A stretch of DNA of 64,000 nt from Pseudomonas fluorescens. Lineage in GTDB: Bacteria; Pseudomonadota; Gammaproteobacteria; Pseudomonadales; Pseudomonadaceae. The stretch is from positions 62,001-126,000 of the forward strand of contig NZ_CABVII010000020.1 in NCBI RefSeq assembly GCF_902497995.1, in the 5' to 3' direction. The first letter of the stretch is position 1; every line of letters begins with the position of its first letter. The notes beneath the pieces were generated by a model. It was not told where the DNA came from. It worked only from the letters and a program-made list of their open reading frames with translations, and did not search any database. Shown one piece after another: positions 52,318 through 63,192 of this stretch. The translations under genes and the position numbers were made by a program.

Positions 52318-55300
52318 ATGGACCGTCTGACACGCCTGTTGGCCGCACTGACCCGCTGGGGTCTGGGCCTGTGCGCGTTGGGTCTGGTGCTGATGGCACT
52401 TTACGTCAGTCTCGGCCGGGAGTTGACTCCCCTGGTGGCCGAATACCGTGGCGAAATTGAAACCAAAGCGGCTGCTGCCTTGGGCATGCCGCTGCATATC
52501 GGCGAACTGGAAGGCAGCTGGAGCGGTTTCGCGCCGATTCTGCTGGCTCACGACGTGATGGTCGGCGAGGGCGCCAATGCCCTGCGTCTGGATCAGGTAC
52601 GCGCGGTGCCGGATCTCTGGGCCAGCTTGCTGGCACGGGAGGTGAGCATCGCTCACCTGGAACTCAATGGCCTGAAGATCAGCCTCAAGGAAGGCGAAGA
52701 CGGTCACTGGGGGCTGGAAGGTTTGCCGGTACAGCAGGATCAGCCGCTTGATCCGCAACAGTTGCTCAATCGCATGCAAATGGTCCAGCAGCTGTCGGTA
52801 CTCGACAGCCAGATCACCTTGCAGTCACTGGATCAGCCACCGCTGACCCTGACTTACGTCGGCTTGAATCTGAAAACCGGCGCCTACCGCCAGCGACTCG
52901 ACGCCCGCCTGACCCTGCCCGATGGCCAGCCGATGGCCATGAGTCTGCGTACCCGTATTCGCGCCAGCGAGTGGAAGGACGGCGGGGCGGATGCCTACCT
53001 GAGCCTGCCGCAAAGCGACTGGTCGAAGTGGCTGCCGGAGCGCCTGACCCAACAGTGGAATTTCTCCGAGATCAAGGCGGGCGGCGAGCTGTGGCTGAAC
53101 TGGAACAAGGGCGCCCTGCAAAGCGCTGCAGTCCGTTTGAATGCGCCGCAACTCAAGGGCGCCTACGCCGAGCGCAAGCCGATCCAGATCAACAATCTGG
53201 CGCTCAACGGTTATTTCCAGCGCAGTGCCGAAGGCTTCCTGGCGAGCCTGGACTCCCTGGCCATGAACCTTGGCGAGACGCGCTGGGAATCGCACCTGCA
53301 ACTCAGGCAGAGCGTGGCCACCGACAACACCGAGGAGCTCTGGCATCTGCAGGCCGACCGCCTCGACCTCACCGCGCTCACACCCTTGCTGAATGCTTTG
53401 GGGCCACTGCCCCAGGGGGTTTCCACGGCGGTGGAGCAGCTGAAGGTGACCGGTGGTTTGCGCAATGTACTGATCGATTTCCGGCCCAACGCCACGGACG
53501 ACAGCAAGTTCAGCTTTGCCGCCAACCTGGACCGGGTCGGCTTCGACGCCTATCACGGTGCTCCGGCGGCGCGTAATGTCACCGGCAGCATCAGCGGTGA
53601 CCTTGGGCGCGGTGAGTTGCGCCTGGACAGCAAGGATTTTTCCCTGCACCTGGACCCGATCTTCGCCAAACCATGGCAATACATCCAGGCCAATGCAACC
53701 TTGAACTGGAAGCTCGATAAAGAAGCCTTCACCCTGATTTCGCCTTACCTGAAGGTGCTGGGCGAAGAGGGCAGGATTGCCGGTGATTTCCTGATCCGCC
53801 TGCATTTCGATCACACCCGGGAAGACTACATGGACCTGCGGGTCGGCCTGGTGGATGGGGATGGCAAGTACACCGCCAAGTACTTGCCGACAATGCTCAG
53901 CCCGGCGCTGGACGAATGGCTGCGTACGGCGATTCTCAAAGGCGCGGTGGACCAGGGTTTCTTCCAGTATCAGGGGTCGCTGAGCAAGGGCGCGGCGGAC
54001 GCGGATCGCAGCATCAGCCTGTTTTTCAAGGTGCACGATGCCGAGCTGGCATTCCAGCCGGGCTGGCCACATGTGAGCAAGGTCACGGGTGACGTGTTCG
54101 TCGAAGACAGCGGTGTGCGCATCCTGGCCAGCAAGGGCCAGTTGCTCGACACCCAGGTCCGCGACATTTACGTCAATATTCCCCACGTAGCGGGCGGAAA
54201 AACCAGCCACCTGTATCTCGACGGCGCGTTCGCCGGCGGGTTGGGCGATGGCCTGAAGATTCTTCAGCAAGCACCGATCGGCACTGCCGAGACCTTTGCC
54301 GGTTGGGAAGGCGAGGGCGGTCTGCAGGGCAAGCTGAAACTGGATATCCCGTTGGCCAAAGGCGAACAGCCGAAGATCCTTGTCGATTTCAAGACCGCCA
54401 AGGCGCGCCTGAAACTGGCCGAGCCGATACTGGAACTGACCCAGCTCAAGGGCGATTTCCGTTTCGATAGCGCCAAGGGCTTGAGCGGGCAGAACATCAC
54501 CGCGCGCGCTTTCGATAAACCGGTCAGTGCACAGATTTTCGCCGATGGCAGCCCGGGCAACCTCAAGACCCGTGTTGCCGCATCGGGTCAGGTCGAGGTC
54601 AAGAAACTCACGGACTGGTTGAGCGTCACCCAGCCGTTGCCGGTGTCCGGCTTGATTCCTTATCAGCTGCAATTGAATCTTGAAGGGGCCAACAGTCAAT
54701 TGATGGTCAGTTCCAGTCTCAAGGGCGTGGCGCTCGATGTGCCCGCGCCGTTCGGCCTGGCGGCCGATGTGGGCCGCGACACCACCTTCCGGATGACCTT
54801 GCAAGGTCCGCAGCGACGCTATTGGGTCAACCATGGCGAGCTGGCCAACTTTACGTTCGAGGCGCCGCCCGGCAATTTTGCCGACGGTCGCGGTGAGTTG
54901 ATCCTCGGTGGCGGCAATGCCGTGCTGCCCGGTGCCAAAGGCCTGCGAGTGCGTGGCGCGCTGGCGGAACTGGATGTCGGCCCGTGGAAGGACCTGCTGG
55001 ACAAATACGCCGGCCAGGACCCGGGCGGTAACGCCAAACAGTTGCTCACCAGCGTGGATTTCAAGGTCGGCAAGCTCAGCGGTGTCGGTACCACCCTCAA
55101 TCAGGCTTCCGTTCAGTTGAACCGCAAACCGAACGCGTGGGCCATGCAACTCGACAGTCAGCAGGTCAAGGGCCACGCGAGCATCCCCGATGCCAAAGCC
55201 GCGCCGATTGCGATCAATCTTCAATACGTGCGGTTGCCGGCACCGGATCCGACGGTGCTGGCGGACGAAAACTCGCCTGATCCGCTGGCCGCGGTAGACC

Positions 55301-56121
55301 CGACGAAAATCCCGGCGCTGGATATCACCATCAATCAACTGTTCCAGGGCAAGGATCTGGTGGGCGGCTGGTCGCTGAAAGTGCGTCCGACTGCCAAGGG
55401 CATCGCCCTCAATACGTTGGATCTGGGCCTCAAAGGCATTCTGTTGCAGGGCAGCGGCGGTTGGGAAGGCACGCCAGGCTCCTCCAGTAGCTGGTTCAAG
55501 GGGCGGGCCAGTGGCAAGAACCTCGCCGATGTGCTCAAAGGCTGGGGCTTTGCACCGAGCGTCACCAGTGAAAATTTCCATATGGACGTCGACGGTCGCT
55601 GGCCGGGTTCGCCAGCCTGGTTGGCCACCAAGCGCTTCTCCGGAACCCTCGATGCTTCGTTGAATAAAGGTCAGTTCGTTGAGGTCGAGGGCAGTGCGCA
55701 GGCGTTGCGAGTCTTTGGCCTGCTCAATTTCAACTCCATTGGCCGCCGTTTGCGCCTGGACTTCTCCGACCTGTTTGGCAAAGGCCTGAGTTACGACCGG
55801 GTCAAAGGCCTGCTGGTGGCGACCAACGGCGTGTACGTCACCCGTGAACCGATCCGGCTGACCGGCCCGTCGAGCAATATTGAACTCAATGGCACCCTGG
55901 ATCTGGTAGGGGACAGGGTGGATGCCAAGTTGCTGGTGACCTTGCCGGTGACCAACAACTTGCCGATAGCCGCATTGATCGTTGGCGCACCGGCCATTGG
56001 CGGGGCGCTGTTCCTGATCGACAAGCTGATCGGTGATAGCGTGGCGCGTTTTGCCAGCGTGCAATACAGCGTCAAAGGGCCGTGGAAAGATCCGAAAATC
56101 ACCTTCGACAAGCCTTTTTGA
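52318..56121 (+). CDS. yhdP: YhdP-family AsmA-like envelope protein
   Basis: 1267-residue protein anchored by one N-terminal helix (residues ~12-32) with a very long periplasmic beta-groove region. YhdP, TamB and AsmA-like proteins carry phospholipids between membranes. The sequence opens LTRWGLGLCALGLVLMALYVSLGREL and contains repeated beta-rich strands, ending with the DUF3971/AsmA_2-type region (GSAQALRVFGLLNFNSIGRRLRLDFSDL). ATG 52318 has GGGAG upstream. Preceded by rng, followed by the nitrilase. Confidence 0.93.
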   Translation: MDRLTRLLAALTRWGLGLCALGLVLMALYVSLGRELTPLVAEYRGEIETKAAAALGMPLHIGELEGSWSGFAPILLAHDVMVGEGANALRLDQVRAVPDLWASLLAREVSIAHLELNGLKISLKEGEDGHWGLEGLPVQQDQPLDPQQLLNRMQMVQQLSVLDSQITLQSLDQPPLTLTYVGLNLKTGAYRQRLDARLTLPDGQPMAMSLRTRIRASEWKDGGADAYLSLPQSDWSKWLPERLTQQWNFSEIKAGGELWLNWNKGALQSAAVRLNAPQLKGAYAERKPIQINNLALNGYFQRSAEGFLASLDSLAMNLGETRWESHLQLRQSVATDNTEELWHLQADRLDLTALTPLLNALGPLPQGVSTAVEQLKVTGGLRNVLIDFRPNATDDSKFSFAANLDRVGFDAYHGAPAARNVTGSISGDLGRGELRLDSKDFSLHLDPIFAKPWQYIQANATLNWKLDKEAFTLISPYLKVLGEEGRIAGDFLIRLHFDHTREDYMDLRVGLVDGDGKYTAKYLPTMLSPALDEWLRTAILKGAVDQGFFQYQGSLSKGAADADRSISLFFKVHDAELAFQPGWPHVSKVTGDVFVEDSGVRILASKGQLLDTQVRDIYVNIPHVAGGKTSHLYLDGAFAGGLGDGLKILQQAPIGTAETFAGWEGEGGLQGKLKLDIPLAKGEQPKILVDFKTAKARLKLAEPILELTQLKGDFRFDSAKGLSGQNITARAFDKPVSAQIFADGSPGNLKTRVAASGQVEVKKLTDWLSVTQPLPVSGLIPYQLQLNLEGANSQLMVSSSLKGVALDVPAPFGLAADVGRDTTFRMTLQGPQRRYWVNHGELANFTFEAPPGNFADGRGELILGGGNAVLPGAKGLRVRGALAELDVGPWKDLLDKYAGQDPGGNAKQLLTSVDFKVGKLSGVGTTLNQASVQLNRKPNAWAMQLDSQQVKGHASIPDAKAAPIAINLQYVRLPAPDPTVLADENSPDPLAAVDPTKIPALDITINQLFQGKDLVGGWSLKVRPTAKGIALNTLDLGLKGILLQGSGGWEGTPGSSSSWFKGRASGKNLADVLKGWGFAPSVTSENFHMDVDGRWPGSPAWLATKRFSGTLDASLNKGQFVEVEGSAQALRVFGLLNFNSIGRRLRLDFSDLFGKGLSYDRVKGLLVATNGVYVTREPIRLTGPSSNIELNGTLDLVGDRVDAKLLVTLPVTNNLPIAALIVGAPAIGGALFLIDKLIGDSVARFASVQYSVKGPWKDPKITFDKPF

Positions 56122-56200
56122 AATCATGTCCCCGGCCCGATGGAGTAGCATGGCCGTAGCGACGCACAGATATGCGTTAATTCCAGATCAGGATAAAACC

Positions 56201-57061
56201 ATGTCCGTAGCGGTGATTCAAATGGTCAGCCAGAGCGATGTGCTGGCCAATCTGGCCCAGGCCCATCGTTTGCTCGAGGAAGCGGCTGCGGGTGGTGCGC
56301 GCCTGGCCGTGCTGCCGGAAAACTTCGCCGCCATGGGCCGTCGCGACGTTGCCGACATCGGCCGCGCCGAGGCAGCGGGCGAAGGGCCGATCCTGCCATG
56401 GTTGAAACAGACCGCACGCGACCTCAACTTATGGATAGTGGCCGGCACATTGCCGCTGCCGCCGGTGGATCAACCGACGGCGAAAGTGCATGCCTGCTCG
56501 TTGCTGGTGAACGACCGGGGCGAAACGGTGGCGCGCTACGACAAGCTGCATCTGTTCGACGTGGACGTGGCAGACAATCGCGGGCGTTATCGCGAATCCG
56601 ATGACTATGCTTATGGCAGTGGTGTGGTGGTGGCGGACACGCCCGTCGGTCGAGTCGGCCTGACGGTGTGTTACGACTTGCGATTTCCAGAGCTGTACAG
56701 TGAATTGCGGGCTGCCGGCGCGCAGTTGATTACCGCGCCGTCGGCCTTTACCGCGGTGACCGGCGCGGCCCATTGGGACGTGCTGATTCGCGCACGGGCC
56801 ATCGAGACTCAATGTTATGTGCTCGCGGCCGCACAGGGTGGGACCCATCCGGGGCCACGGGAAACCTGGGGGCATGCCGCAATCATCGACCCTTGGGGGC
56901 GTGTGCTGGCACAAAAGGATCAAGGCGAGGCCGTGCTGCTGGCCGAACGCGATAGCAGCGAACAGGCGTCCATCAGGGCGCGGATGCCGGTGTCCAGTCA
57001 CCGGCGCTTTTTCTCGCAGGGCGCACAGCGTCCTGCCCGGAACGACGAATTTAAGGCGTAA
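56201..57061 (+). CDS. Carbon-nitrogen hydrolase (nitrilase superfamily)
   Basis: 286-residue amidase-type enzyme. The Glu-Lys-Cys triad is E40 (LPENF), K115 (RYDKLHLFDVDV) and C157 (TVCYDLRFPELY). It resembles Nit1/NIT2-like and YbeM proteins, which hydrolyse deaminated glutathione or omega-amides; the sequence alone does not choose. ATG 56201 has AGGAT upstream. Its TAA overlaps the tldD ATG by one base. Confidence 0.92.
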   Translation: MSVAVIQMVSQSDVLANLAQAHRLLEEAAAGGARLAVLPENFAAMGRRDVADIGRAEAAGEGPILPWLKQTARDLNLWIVAGTLPLPPVDQPTAKVHACSLLVNDRGETVARYDKLHLFDVDVADNRGRYRESDDYAYGSGVVVADTPVGRVGLTVCYDLRFPELYSELRAAGAQLITAPSAFTAVTGAAHWDVLIRARAIETQCYVLAAAQGGTHPGPRETWGHAAIIDPWGRVLAQKDQGEAVLLAERDSSEQASIRARMPVSSHRRFFSQGAQRPARNDEFKA

Positions 57062-58509
57062 TGAATATGAGCGAGTTGTTGTCCTCAGTCAGTGAACACC
57101 TCCTGGCGCCCGGCGGCGTAACGATCGAGAGCCTGCAAGGGGTGCTCGGTGACCTGGCCGGTCCGGGGATCGATGCGGCCGACCTGTATTTCCAGGGGCA
57201 GATTTCCGAGTCCTGGGCGCTGGAAGATGGCATCGTCAAGGAAGGCAGTTTCAACCTCGACCAGGGTGTCGGCGTGCGGGCGCAATCGGGTGAAAAAACC
57301 GGATTTGCCTACAGCAACGCAATCACCCTGGAAGCGTTGGGGGCGGCTGCGCGCGCCGCACGTTCGATCTCCCGCGCCGGTCAGAACGGCACGGTCCAGG
57401 CATTCACCACCCAGGACGTTGCCCAGTTGTATGGGCCGGATAACCCGCTGGAAGTGATGACCCGCGCCGAGAAAGTCGAGTTGCTCAAGCGCATCGACGT
57501 CGCGACCCGCGCCCTCGATCCGCGTATCCAGCAAGTGACCGTCAGCATGGCCGGCGTTTGGGAGCGCATTCTGGTGGCTTCCACCGACGGCGGCCTGGCG
57601 GCGGATGTGCGGCCGCTGGTGCGCTTCAACGTCAGCGTGATCGTCGAGCAGAACGGTCGCCGCGAGCGCGGCGGTCATGGCGGTGGCGGGCGTACCGACT
57701 ACCGTTATTTCCTCGGCGAAGACCGCGCCATGGGCTACGCCCGTGAAGCACTGCGTCAGGCGCTGGTCAACCTTGAAGCCATTCCGGCGCCGGCCGGTAC
57801 CTTGCCGGTGGTGCTGGGCTCGGGCTGGTCTGGCGTATTGCTGCACGAAGCGGTGGGCCACGGCCTGGAAGGCGATTTCAACCGCAAGGGCAGCTCTGCC
57901 TACAGCGGGCGCATGGGCGAGATGGTTGCGTCCAAGCTGTGCACCATCGTAGATGACGGCACGCTGGCCGGTCGTCGTGGCTCGCTGAGCGTCGACGATG
58001 AAGGCACCCCGACCGAGTGCACCACGCTGATCGAAAACGGCGTGCTCAAGGGTTACATGCAGGACAAGCTCAACGCCCGCCTGATGGGCGTGGCCCGCAC
58101 CGGTAACGGTCGCCGTGAATCCTACGCGCACCTGCCGATGCCGCGCATGACCAACACCTACATGCTGGCGGGCGAAAGCGACCCGGCAGAAATCATCGCT
58201 TCGGTGAAGCGCGGCATCTACTGCGCCAACCTCGGCGGCGGCCAGGTGGATATCACCAGCGGCAAGTTCGTGTTCTCCACCAGCGAGGCCTACTTGATCG
58301 AAGATGGCAAGATTACTGCCCCGGTCAAAGGCGCGACGCTGATCGGCAATGGGCCGGAAGCCATGAGCAAGGTGTCGATGGTCGGTAACGACCTGGCGCT
58401 GGACAGCGGTGTGGGGACGTGTGGCAAGGATGGGCAGTCGGTGCCGGTGGGTGTCGGCCAGCCAACGCTGAAAATCGATGCGATCACTGTGGGTGGCACA
58501 GGATCCTGA
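57061..58509 (+). CDS. tldD: Metalloprotease TldD
   Basis: 482-residue subunit of the TldD-PmbA heterodimeric protease, which processes modified peptides (microcin B17 and others) and degrades CcdA in E. coli. The zinc motif HEAVGHGLEGD begins at H262. Ending KIDAITVGGTG is typical. Two nearby start codons (57061 and 57067) are possible. PmbA lies just beyond the antisense darP. Confidence 0.95.
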   Translation: MNMSELLSSVSEHLLAPGGVTIESLQGVLGDLAGPGIDAADLYFQGQISESWALEDGIVKEGSFNLDQGVGVRAQSGEKTGFAYSNAITLEALGAAARAARSISRAGQNGTVQAFTTQDVAQLYGPDNPLEVMTRAEKVELLKRIDVATRALDPRIQQVTVSMAGVWERILVASTDGGLAADVRPLVRFNVSVIVEQNGRRERGGHGGGGRTDYRYFLGEDRAMGYAREALRQALVNLEAIPAPAGTLPVVLGSGWSGVLLHEAVGHGLEGDFNRKGSSAYSGRMGEMVASKLCTIVDDGTLAGRRGSLSVDDEGTPTECTTLIENGVLKGYMQDKLNARLMGVARTGNGRRESYAHLPMPRMTNTYMLAGESDPAEIIASVKRGIYCANLGGGQVDITSGKFVFSTSEAYLIEDGKITAPVKGATLIGNGPEAMSKVSMVGNDLALDSGVGTCGKDGQSVPVGVGQPTLKIDAITVGGTGS

Positions 58510-58568
58510 GGGCTCTTGAAAAAGTGAAGCTTCGGGTGGGCCGCGTGGCGACTCACCCGAGCAGAGAT

Positions 58569-59093
58569 TTAACGCAAACCGCGTTGAGTCTCGTCCAGCT
58601 CACGGATGTACTTGAAGATTTTACGGCTCGATGCCGGTGGCTTGTTGGTCGCCAGTTCGTGCTGGGCCTGACGGATCAGGGAGCGCAATTGCTGACGATC
58701 GGCCTCCGGGTAGTCGACAACGAACTTCTCCAGGACGCCGTCGTCGCCTGCGATCAAGCGATCGCGCCAGCGTTCCAGGCCATGGAAACGTTCGTTGTAC
58801 TGCCGAGTGGAGGCATCGAGTTGATCGAGCAGAGTCAGAATGGCGTCAGTGTCCTGATCGCGCATCAGCTTGCCGATGAACATGAGGTGCCGTTTACGCG
58901 CGATATTCGCGGTGTGCTTGGGCGCATCGGCCAGGGCCCGGCGCATAGCGTCGGTCAACGGCAGTTTTGCCAGCAAGTCAGGCTTGAGCGTTGTAAGGCG
59001 CTCGCCGAGGTCAACCAGAGCATGCAGCTCGCGTTTGACCTGGGATTTGCTTTTTTCTCCCGTATCGAGGGAGTCGTCGTAAGAATCAACCAT
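58569..59093 (-). CDS. darP: Ribosome-associated protein DarP (YjgA)
   Basis: 174-residue protein that helps late maturation of the 50S subunit. Opens MVDSYDDSLDTGEKSKSQVKRE, then LVDLGERLTTLKPDLL and ARKRHLMFIGKLMRDQD, and ends SSRKIFKYIRELDE. ATG 59093. It is antiparallel between tldD and pmbA; the same embedding occurs in related Pseudomonas. Confidence 0.94.
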   Translation of the reverse strand: MVDSYDDSLDTGEKSKSQVKRELHALVDLGERLTTLKPDLLAKLPLTDAMRRALADAPKHTANIARKRHLMFIGKLMRDQDTDAILTLLDQLDASTRQYNERFHGLERWRDRLIAGDDGVLEKFVVDYPEADRQQLRSLIRQAQHELATNKPPASSRKIFKYIRELDETQRGLR

Positions 59094-59201
59094 GGTGGCC
59101 GTCCGCAAAGAAACGCCGCCATGATAACCAGTCGGGGGCCGCTTGTCCGGCCCGGTCGCTCGAAGGCCCCAGCCGAAAGCAGAATTTGAGTGGAGAACAG
59201 C

Positions 59202-60548
59202 ATGAGTGCAGTTGAAAGCGTCGGCCCACAAGCGTTGCCGGCACTGCAAGAACAAGTCGAGCAGATCATCGCTGAAGCCAAGCGCCAGGGCGCCAGTGCC
59301 TGTGAAGTGGCGGTGTCCCTGGAGCAGGGGCTGTCCACGACCGTGCGCCAGCGTGAAGTCGAAACCGTCGAATTCAACCGCGATCAGGGTTTTGGCATCA
59401 CGTTGTATGTCGGTCAGCGCAAGGGTTCGGCGAGTACGTCGGCCAGTGGCCCTGAGGCCATTCGCGAAACCGTCGCCGCCGCGCTGGCCATCGCCAAGCA
59501 CACCTCGGAAGACGAAGCCGCGGGCCTGGCCGATGCTGCGCTGATGGCCAAGGATCTGCAGGATTTCGACCTGTTCCACCAGTGGGACATCACCCCGGAA
59601 CAAGCCATCGAGATGGCCTTGACCTGTGAAGCGGCGGCGTTTGCCGCCGACAGCCGGATCAAGAACGCCGATGGCACCAGCCTCAGTACCCACCAGGGTT
59701 GCCGCGTGTACGGCAACAGCCATGGGTTTGTCGGTGGCTACGCATCGACTCGGCACAGTCTGAGCTGCGTCATGATCGCCGAGGCCGACGGCCAGATGCA
59801 GCGCGATTACTGGTACGACGTGAACCGTCAGGGCAACCTGCTGGCCGACCCGGTGAGCATTGGCCAGCGTGCCGCGCAACGGGCGGCGAGCCGTCTCGGC
59901 GCGCGTCCGGTGCCGACCTGCGAAGTGCCGGTGCTGTTTTCCGCGGAGCTGGCCGGTGGTTTGTTCGGCAGTTTCCTCTCGGCGATTTCCGGCGGCAGCC
60001 TGTACCGCAAATCGTCCTTCCTCGAGGGCACGCTGGGGCAGAAACTGTTCCCGGATTGGCTGACCATCGATGAGCGTCCGCACTTGATGCGCGCGCTGGG
60101 CAGCTCGGCGTTCGATGGTGATGGCCTGGCGACCTATGCCAAACCGTTCGTCGAAAAAGGTGAGCTGGTGTCCTACATCCTCGGCACCTATTCCGGTCGC
60201 AAGCTCGGCATGCCGAGCACCGCCAACGCCGGCGGCGTGCACAACCTGTTCGTCACCCATGGCGACGAAGACCAGGCTGCCCTGCTGCGGCGCATGGGGC
60301 GTGGCCTGTTGGTGACCGAACTGATGGGCCAGGGCCTGAACATGGTCACCGGTGATTACTCCCGTGGTGCGGCCGGTTACTGGGTCGAAAACGGCGAAAT
60401 CCAGTTCGCGGTCCAGGAAGTGACCATCGCCGGCAACATGCGCGATATGTTCAAGCAGATCATTGCGGTGGGGAATGATCTGGAACTGCGCAGCAACATT
60501 CGCACCGGGTCGGTGTTGATCGAGCGGATGATGGTGGCAGGTAGCTAG
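59202..60548 (+). CDS. pmbA: Metalloprotease partner PmbA (TldE)
   Basis: 448-residue homologue of TldD that lacks the HExxH zinc motif; the two form a heterodimer in which PmbA supplies substrate contacts. The segment PVLFSAELAGGLFGSFLSAISGG replaces the metal site. ATG 59202 has GGAG upstream. An intrinsic terminator follows. Confidence 0.95.
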   Translation: MSAVESVGPQALPALQEQVEQIIAEAKRQGASACEVAVSLEQGLSTTVRQREVETVEFNRDQGFGITLYVGQRKGSASTSASGPEAIRETVAAALAIAKHTSEDEAAGLADAALMAKDLQDFDLFHQWDITPEQAIEMALTCEAAAFAADSRIKNADGTSLSTHQGCRVYGNSHGFVGGYASTRHSLSCVMIAEADGQMQRDYWYDVNRQGNLLADPVSIGQRAAQRAASRLGARPVPTCEVPVLFSAELAGGLFGSFLSAISGGSLYRKSSFLEGTLGQKLFPDWLTIDERPHLMRALGSSAFDGDGLATYAKPFVEKGELVSYILGTYSGRKLGMPSTANAGGVHNLFVTHGDEDQAALLRRMGRGLLVTELMGQGLNMVTGDYSRGAAGYWVENGEIQFAVQEVTIAGNMRDMFKQIIAVGNDLELRSNIRTGSVLIERMMVAGS

Positions 60549-60563
60549 CCCAAGCCGCTACAC

Positions 60564-60601
60564 AAAAAAGGCGCGCCACCCTTGGTTGGCGCGCCTTTTT
60601 T
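60564..60601. terminator. Bidirectional terminator after pmbA
   Basis: AAAAAAGGCGCGCCA and TGGCGCGCCTTTTTT pair perfectly around an 8-nt loop, giving T-runs on both strands. Confidence 0.9.
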
Positions 60602-60622
60602 ATGCGCCTTGCACCGTTCCCT

Positions 60623-60710
60623 GTGGGAGCGGGCTTGCTCGCGAAAGCGGTGGATCAGTCAGCGAAGATGTTGAATGTAAGGGCCTCTTCGCGAGCAAGC
60701 CCGCTCCCAC
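60623..60710. repeat. REP doublet, GCTCG subfamily
   Basis: Inverted GTGGGAGCGGGCTTGCTCG arms between pmbA and the Fur-controlled fagA promoter. Confidence 0.9.
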
Positions 60711-60738
60711 AAGAGACCCTGCATGATTCCGACGGGGT

Positions 60739-60780
60739 TGTTTTGGTTCTCATTATCATATAATAATAAATCTCATTAAC
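60739..60780 (+). promoter_or_regulatory. Fur-box region of fagA-fumC
   Basis: The 19-mer at 60739-60757 matches the palindromic Fur consensus at 13 of 19 positions (by hand), and the AT-rich run CATTATCATATAATAATAAA continues it. It lies 16-57 nt upstream of the fagA ATG. From family knowledge, fagA-fumC is induced by low iron. Confidence 0.65.
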
Positions 60781-60795
60781 GAATGAGCCCGGATC

Positions 60796-61183
60796 ATGAG
60801 TTCTGCCTTGCACGAGCAGCCTTACCTCGAAAGCTGGCGCTGGATGAGTCGCCAGATCCGTTGCGCAATGGACCCTGACGAGCCGCGCCTGATCGAGCAT
60901 TACCTGGCCGAAGGCCGGTACCTGGCGTGTTGCACGGCGACCTCACCCTGGACCATCGCCGAAACCTCTTTGCGTTTATTGCTAGACACCGCCGCCGACG
61001 TCGCGCTGCCCTGGCACTGGCGGACTTACTGCCTGGATCAAGCCTGGCGTCCGCTGCGCGAACTGGAACGCCTCTCGCTGTGCAAATGCCGCCTCAAGCG
61101 CTGGCAACGCTACACCTGGCAACTGGCGACCTGCGAGTTGCAACCCTCGATTCCTCTCATAGAACTGGTGCAAGGATTTTCCG

Positions 61184-61203
<20 letters not shown>
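60796..61203 (+). CDS. fagA: Fur-associated gene A protein
   Basis: 135-residue cytoplasmic protein of unknown biochemical role that heads the iron-starvation operon with fumC (and normally sodA) in Pseudomonas. Sequence opens SSALHEQPYLESWRWMSRQIRC and is rich in Trp, Leu and Arg. The gene has a Fur-like promoter and overlaps fumC by 20 nt, so it is translationally coupled. Confidence 0.9.
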
Positions 61204-62560
<1,357 letters not shown>

Positions 62561-62637
62561 TTAATTGGCCTGAAGTCAGCGCGCGCCATCAGGCTGCGCT
62601 GGTTTGAGTCTTCTATAAAAATCATCCAAGGCTGATT

Positions 62638-62793
62638 ATGGGCGCTGAAACACTGGCGGCCGGCGCGATGCTGTTGGTGGTCACCCATGAAGTCATTCCC
62701 GAGTCGCGTCGCCATGGTCACGACAAGCTGGCCAGCCTTGGGTTGTTGATCGGGTTTTGTTTGATGATGGTGATGGATACGGCGTTGGCGTAA
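62638..62793 (+). pseudogene. C-terminal remnant of a ZIP-family metal transporter
   Basis: 51 residues match the end of ZIP/GufA transporters: AAGAMLLVVTHEVIPESRRHGHDK followed by a last helix with GLLIGFCLMMVMDTALA. The upstream ~250 residues expected for the family are missing. ATG 62638 has an AAGG 7 nt upstream, so a short membrane peptide could still be made. In relatives, from memory, a ZIP gene lies after sodA in this operon, so this looks like the edge of a deletion. Confidence 0.65.
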
Positions 62794-62803
62794 CACGGAC
62801 TGT

Positions 62804-62891
62804 GTAGGAGCGAGGCTTGCCCGCGAATGCCGTTACGCGGTGGAACTGATGAACCGTGTCATCGTTCTTCGCGGGCAAGCCTCGCTCCTAC
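62804..62891. repeat. REP doublet, GCGAGGC subfamily
   Basis: GTAGGAGCGAGGCTTGCCCG and its inverse, between the ZIP remnant and the NPr gene. Confidence 0.88.
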
Positions 62892-62901
62892 AAGGGCGGG
62901 T

Positions 62902-63177
62902 TTACTCGCCTTCGTCGAAGTAGTTGTTGATCAACTTCACCAGCGCATCCAGCGCTTCCTGCTCCTGCTCGCCTTCCGTACTAAGATGAATTTTCGTGCC
63001 CTTGCCAGCCGCGAGCATCATCATCGCCATGATGCTTTTGCCGTCGACCGTTGATTCCGGCGTACGTCCTACCCTGATCGTGCAATCCTTGAATTGACCG
63101 GCAACCCCGACAAATTTTGCAGAAGCACGGGCGTGCAGGCCCAGCTTGTTGATGATTTCGATTTCCAGAGCAGGCAT
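62902..63177 (-). CDS. ptsO: Nitrogen-PTS phosphocarrier NPr (HPr family)
   Basis: 91-residue phosphocarrier. The active His is H15 in NKLGLHARA, and the regulatory-like Ser is S48 in VDGKSIMAMMML. It passes phosphate from PtsP to PtsN in the nitrogen/potassium regulatory PTS. It is downstream of rapZ by 15 nt, as in the rpoN region of gamma-proteobacteria, with ptsN expected beyond the window edge. Confidence 0.93.
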   Translation of the reverse strand: MPALEIEIINKLGLHARASAKFVGVAGQFKDCTIRVGRTPESTVDGKSIMAMMMLAAGKGTKIHLSTEGEQEQEALDALVKLINNYFDEGE

Positions 63178-63192
63178 CGCGATGTGAATCCT

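Noticed and set aside
52825..56151. 1108-codon open frame antisense to yhdP
   Set aside because: A shadow frame in high-GC sequence; its codon pattern follows the plus-strand gene, and the plus-strand product has family similarity.
58520..58565. Terminator between tldD and darP
   Set aside because: TCGGGTG/CACCCGA can pair but there is no T-run on either strand, so a terminator is not supported.
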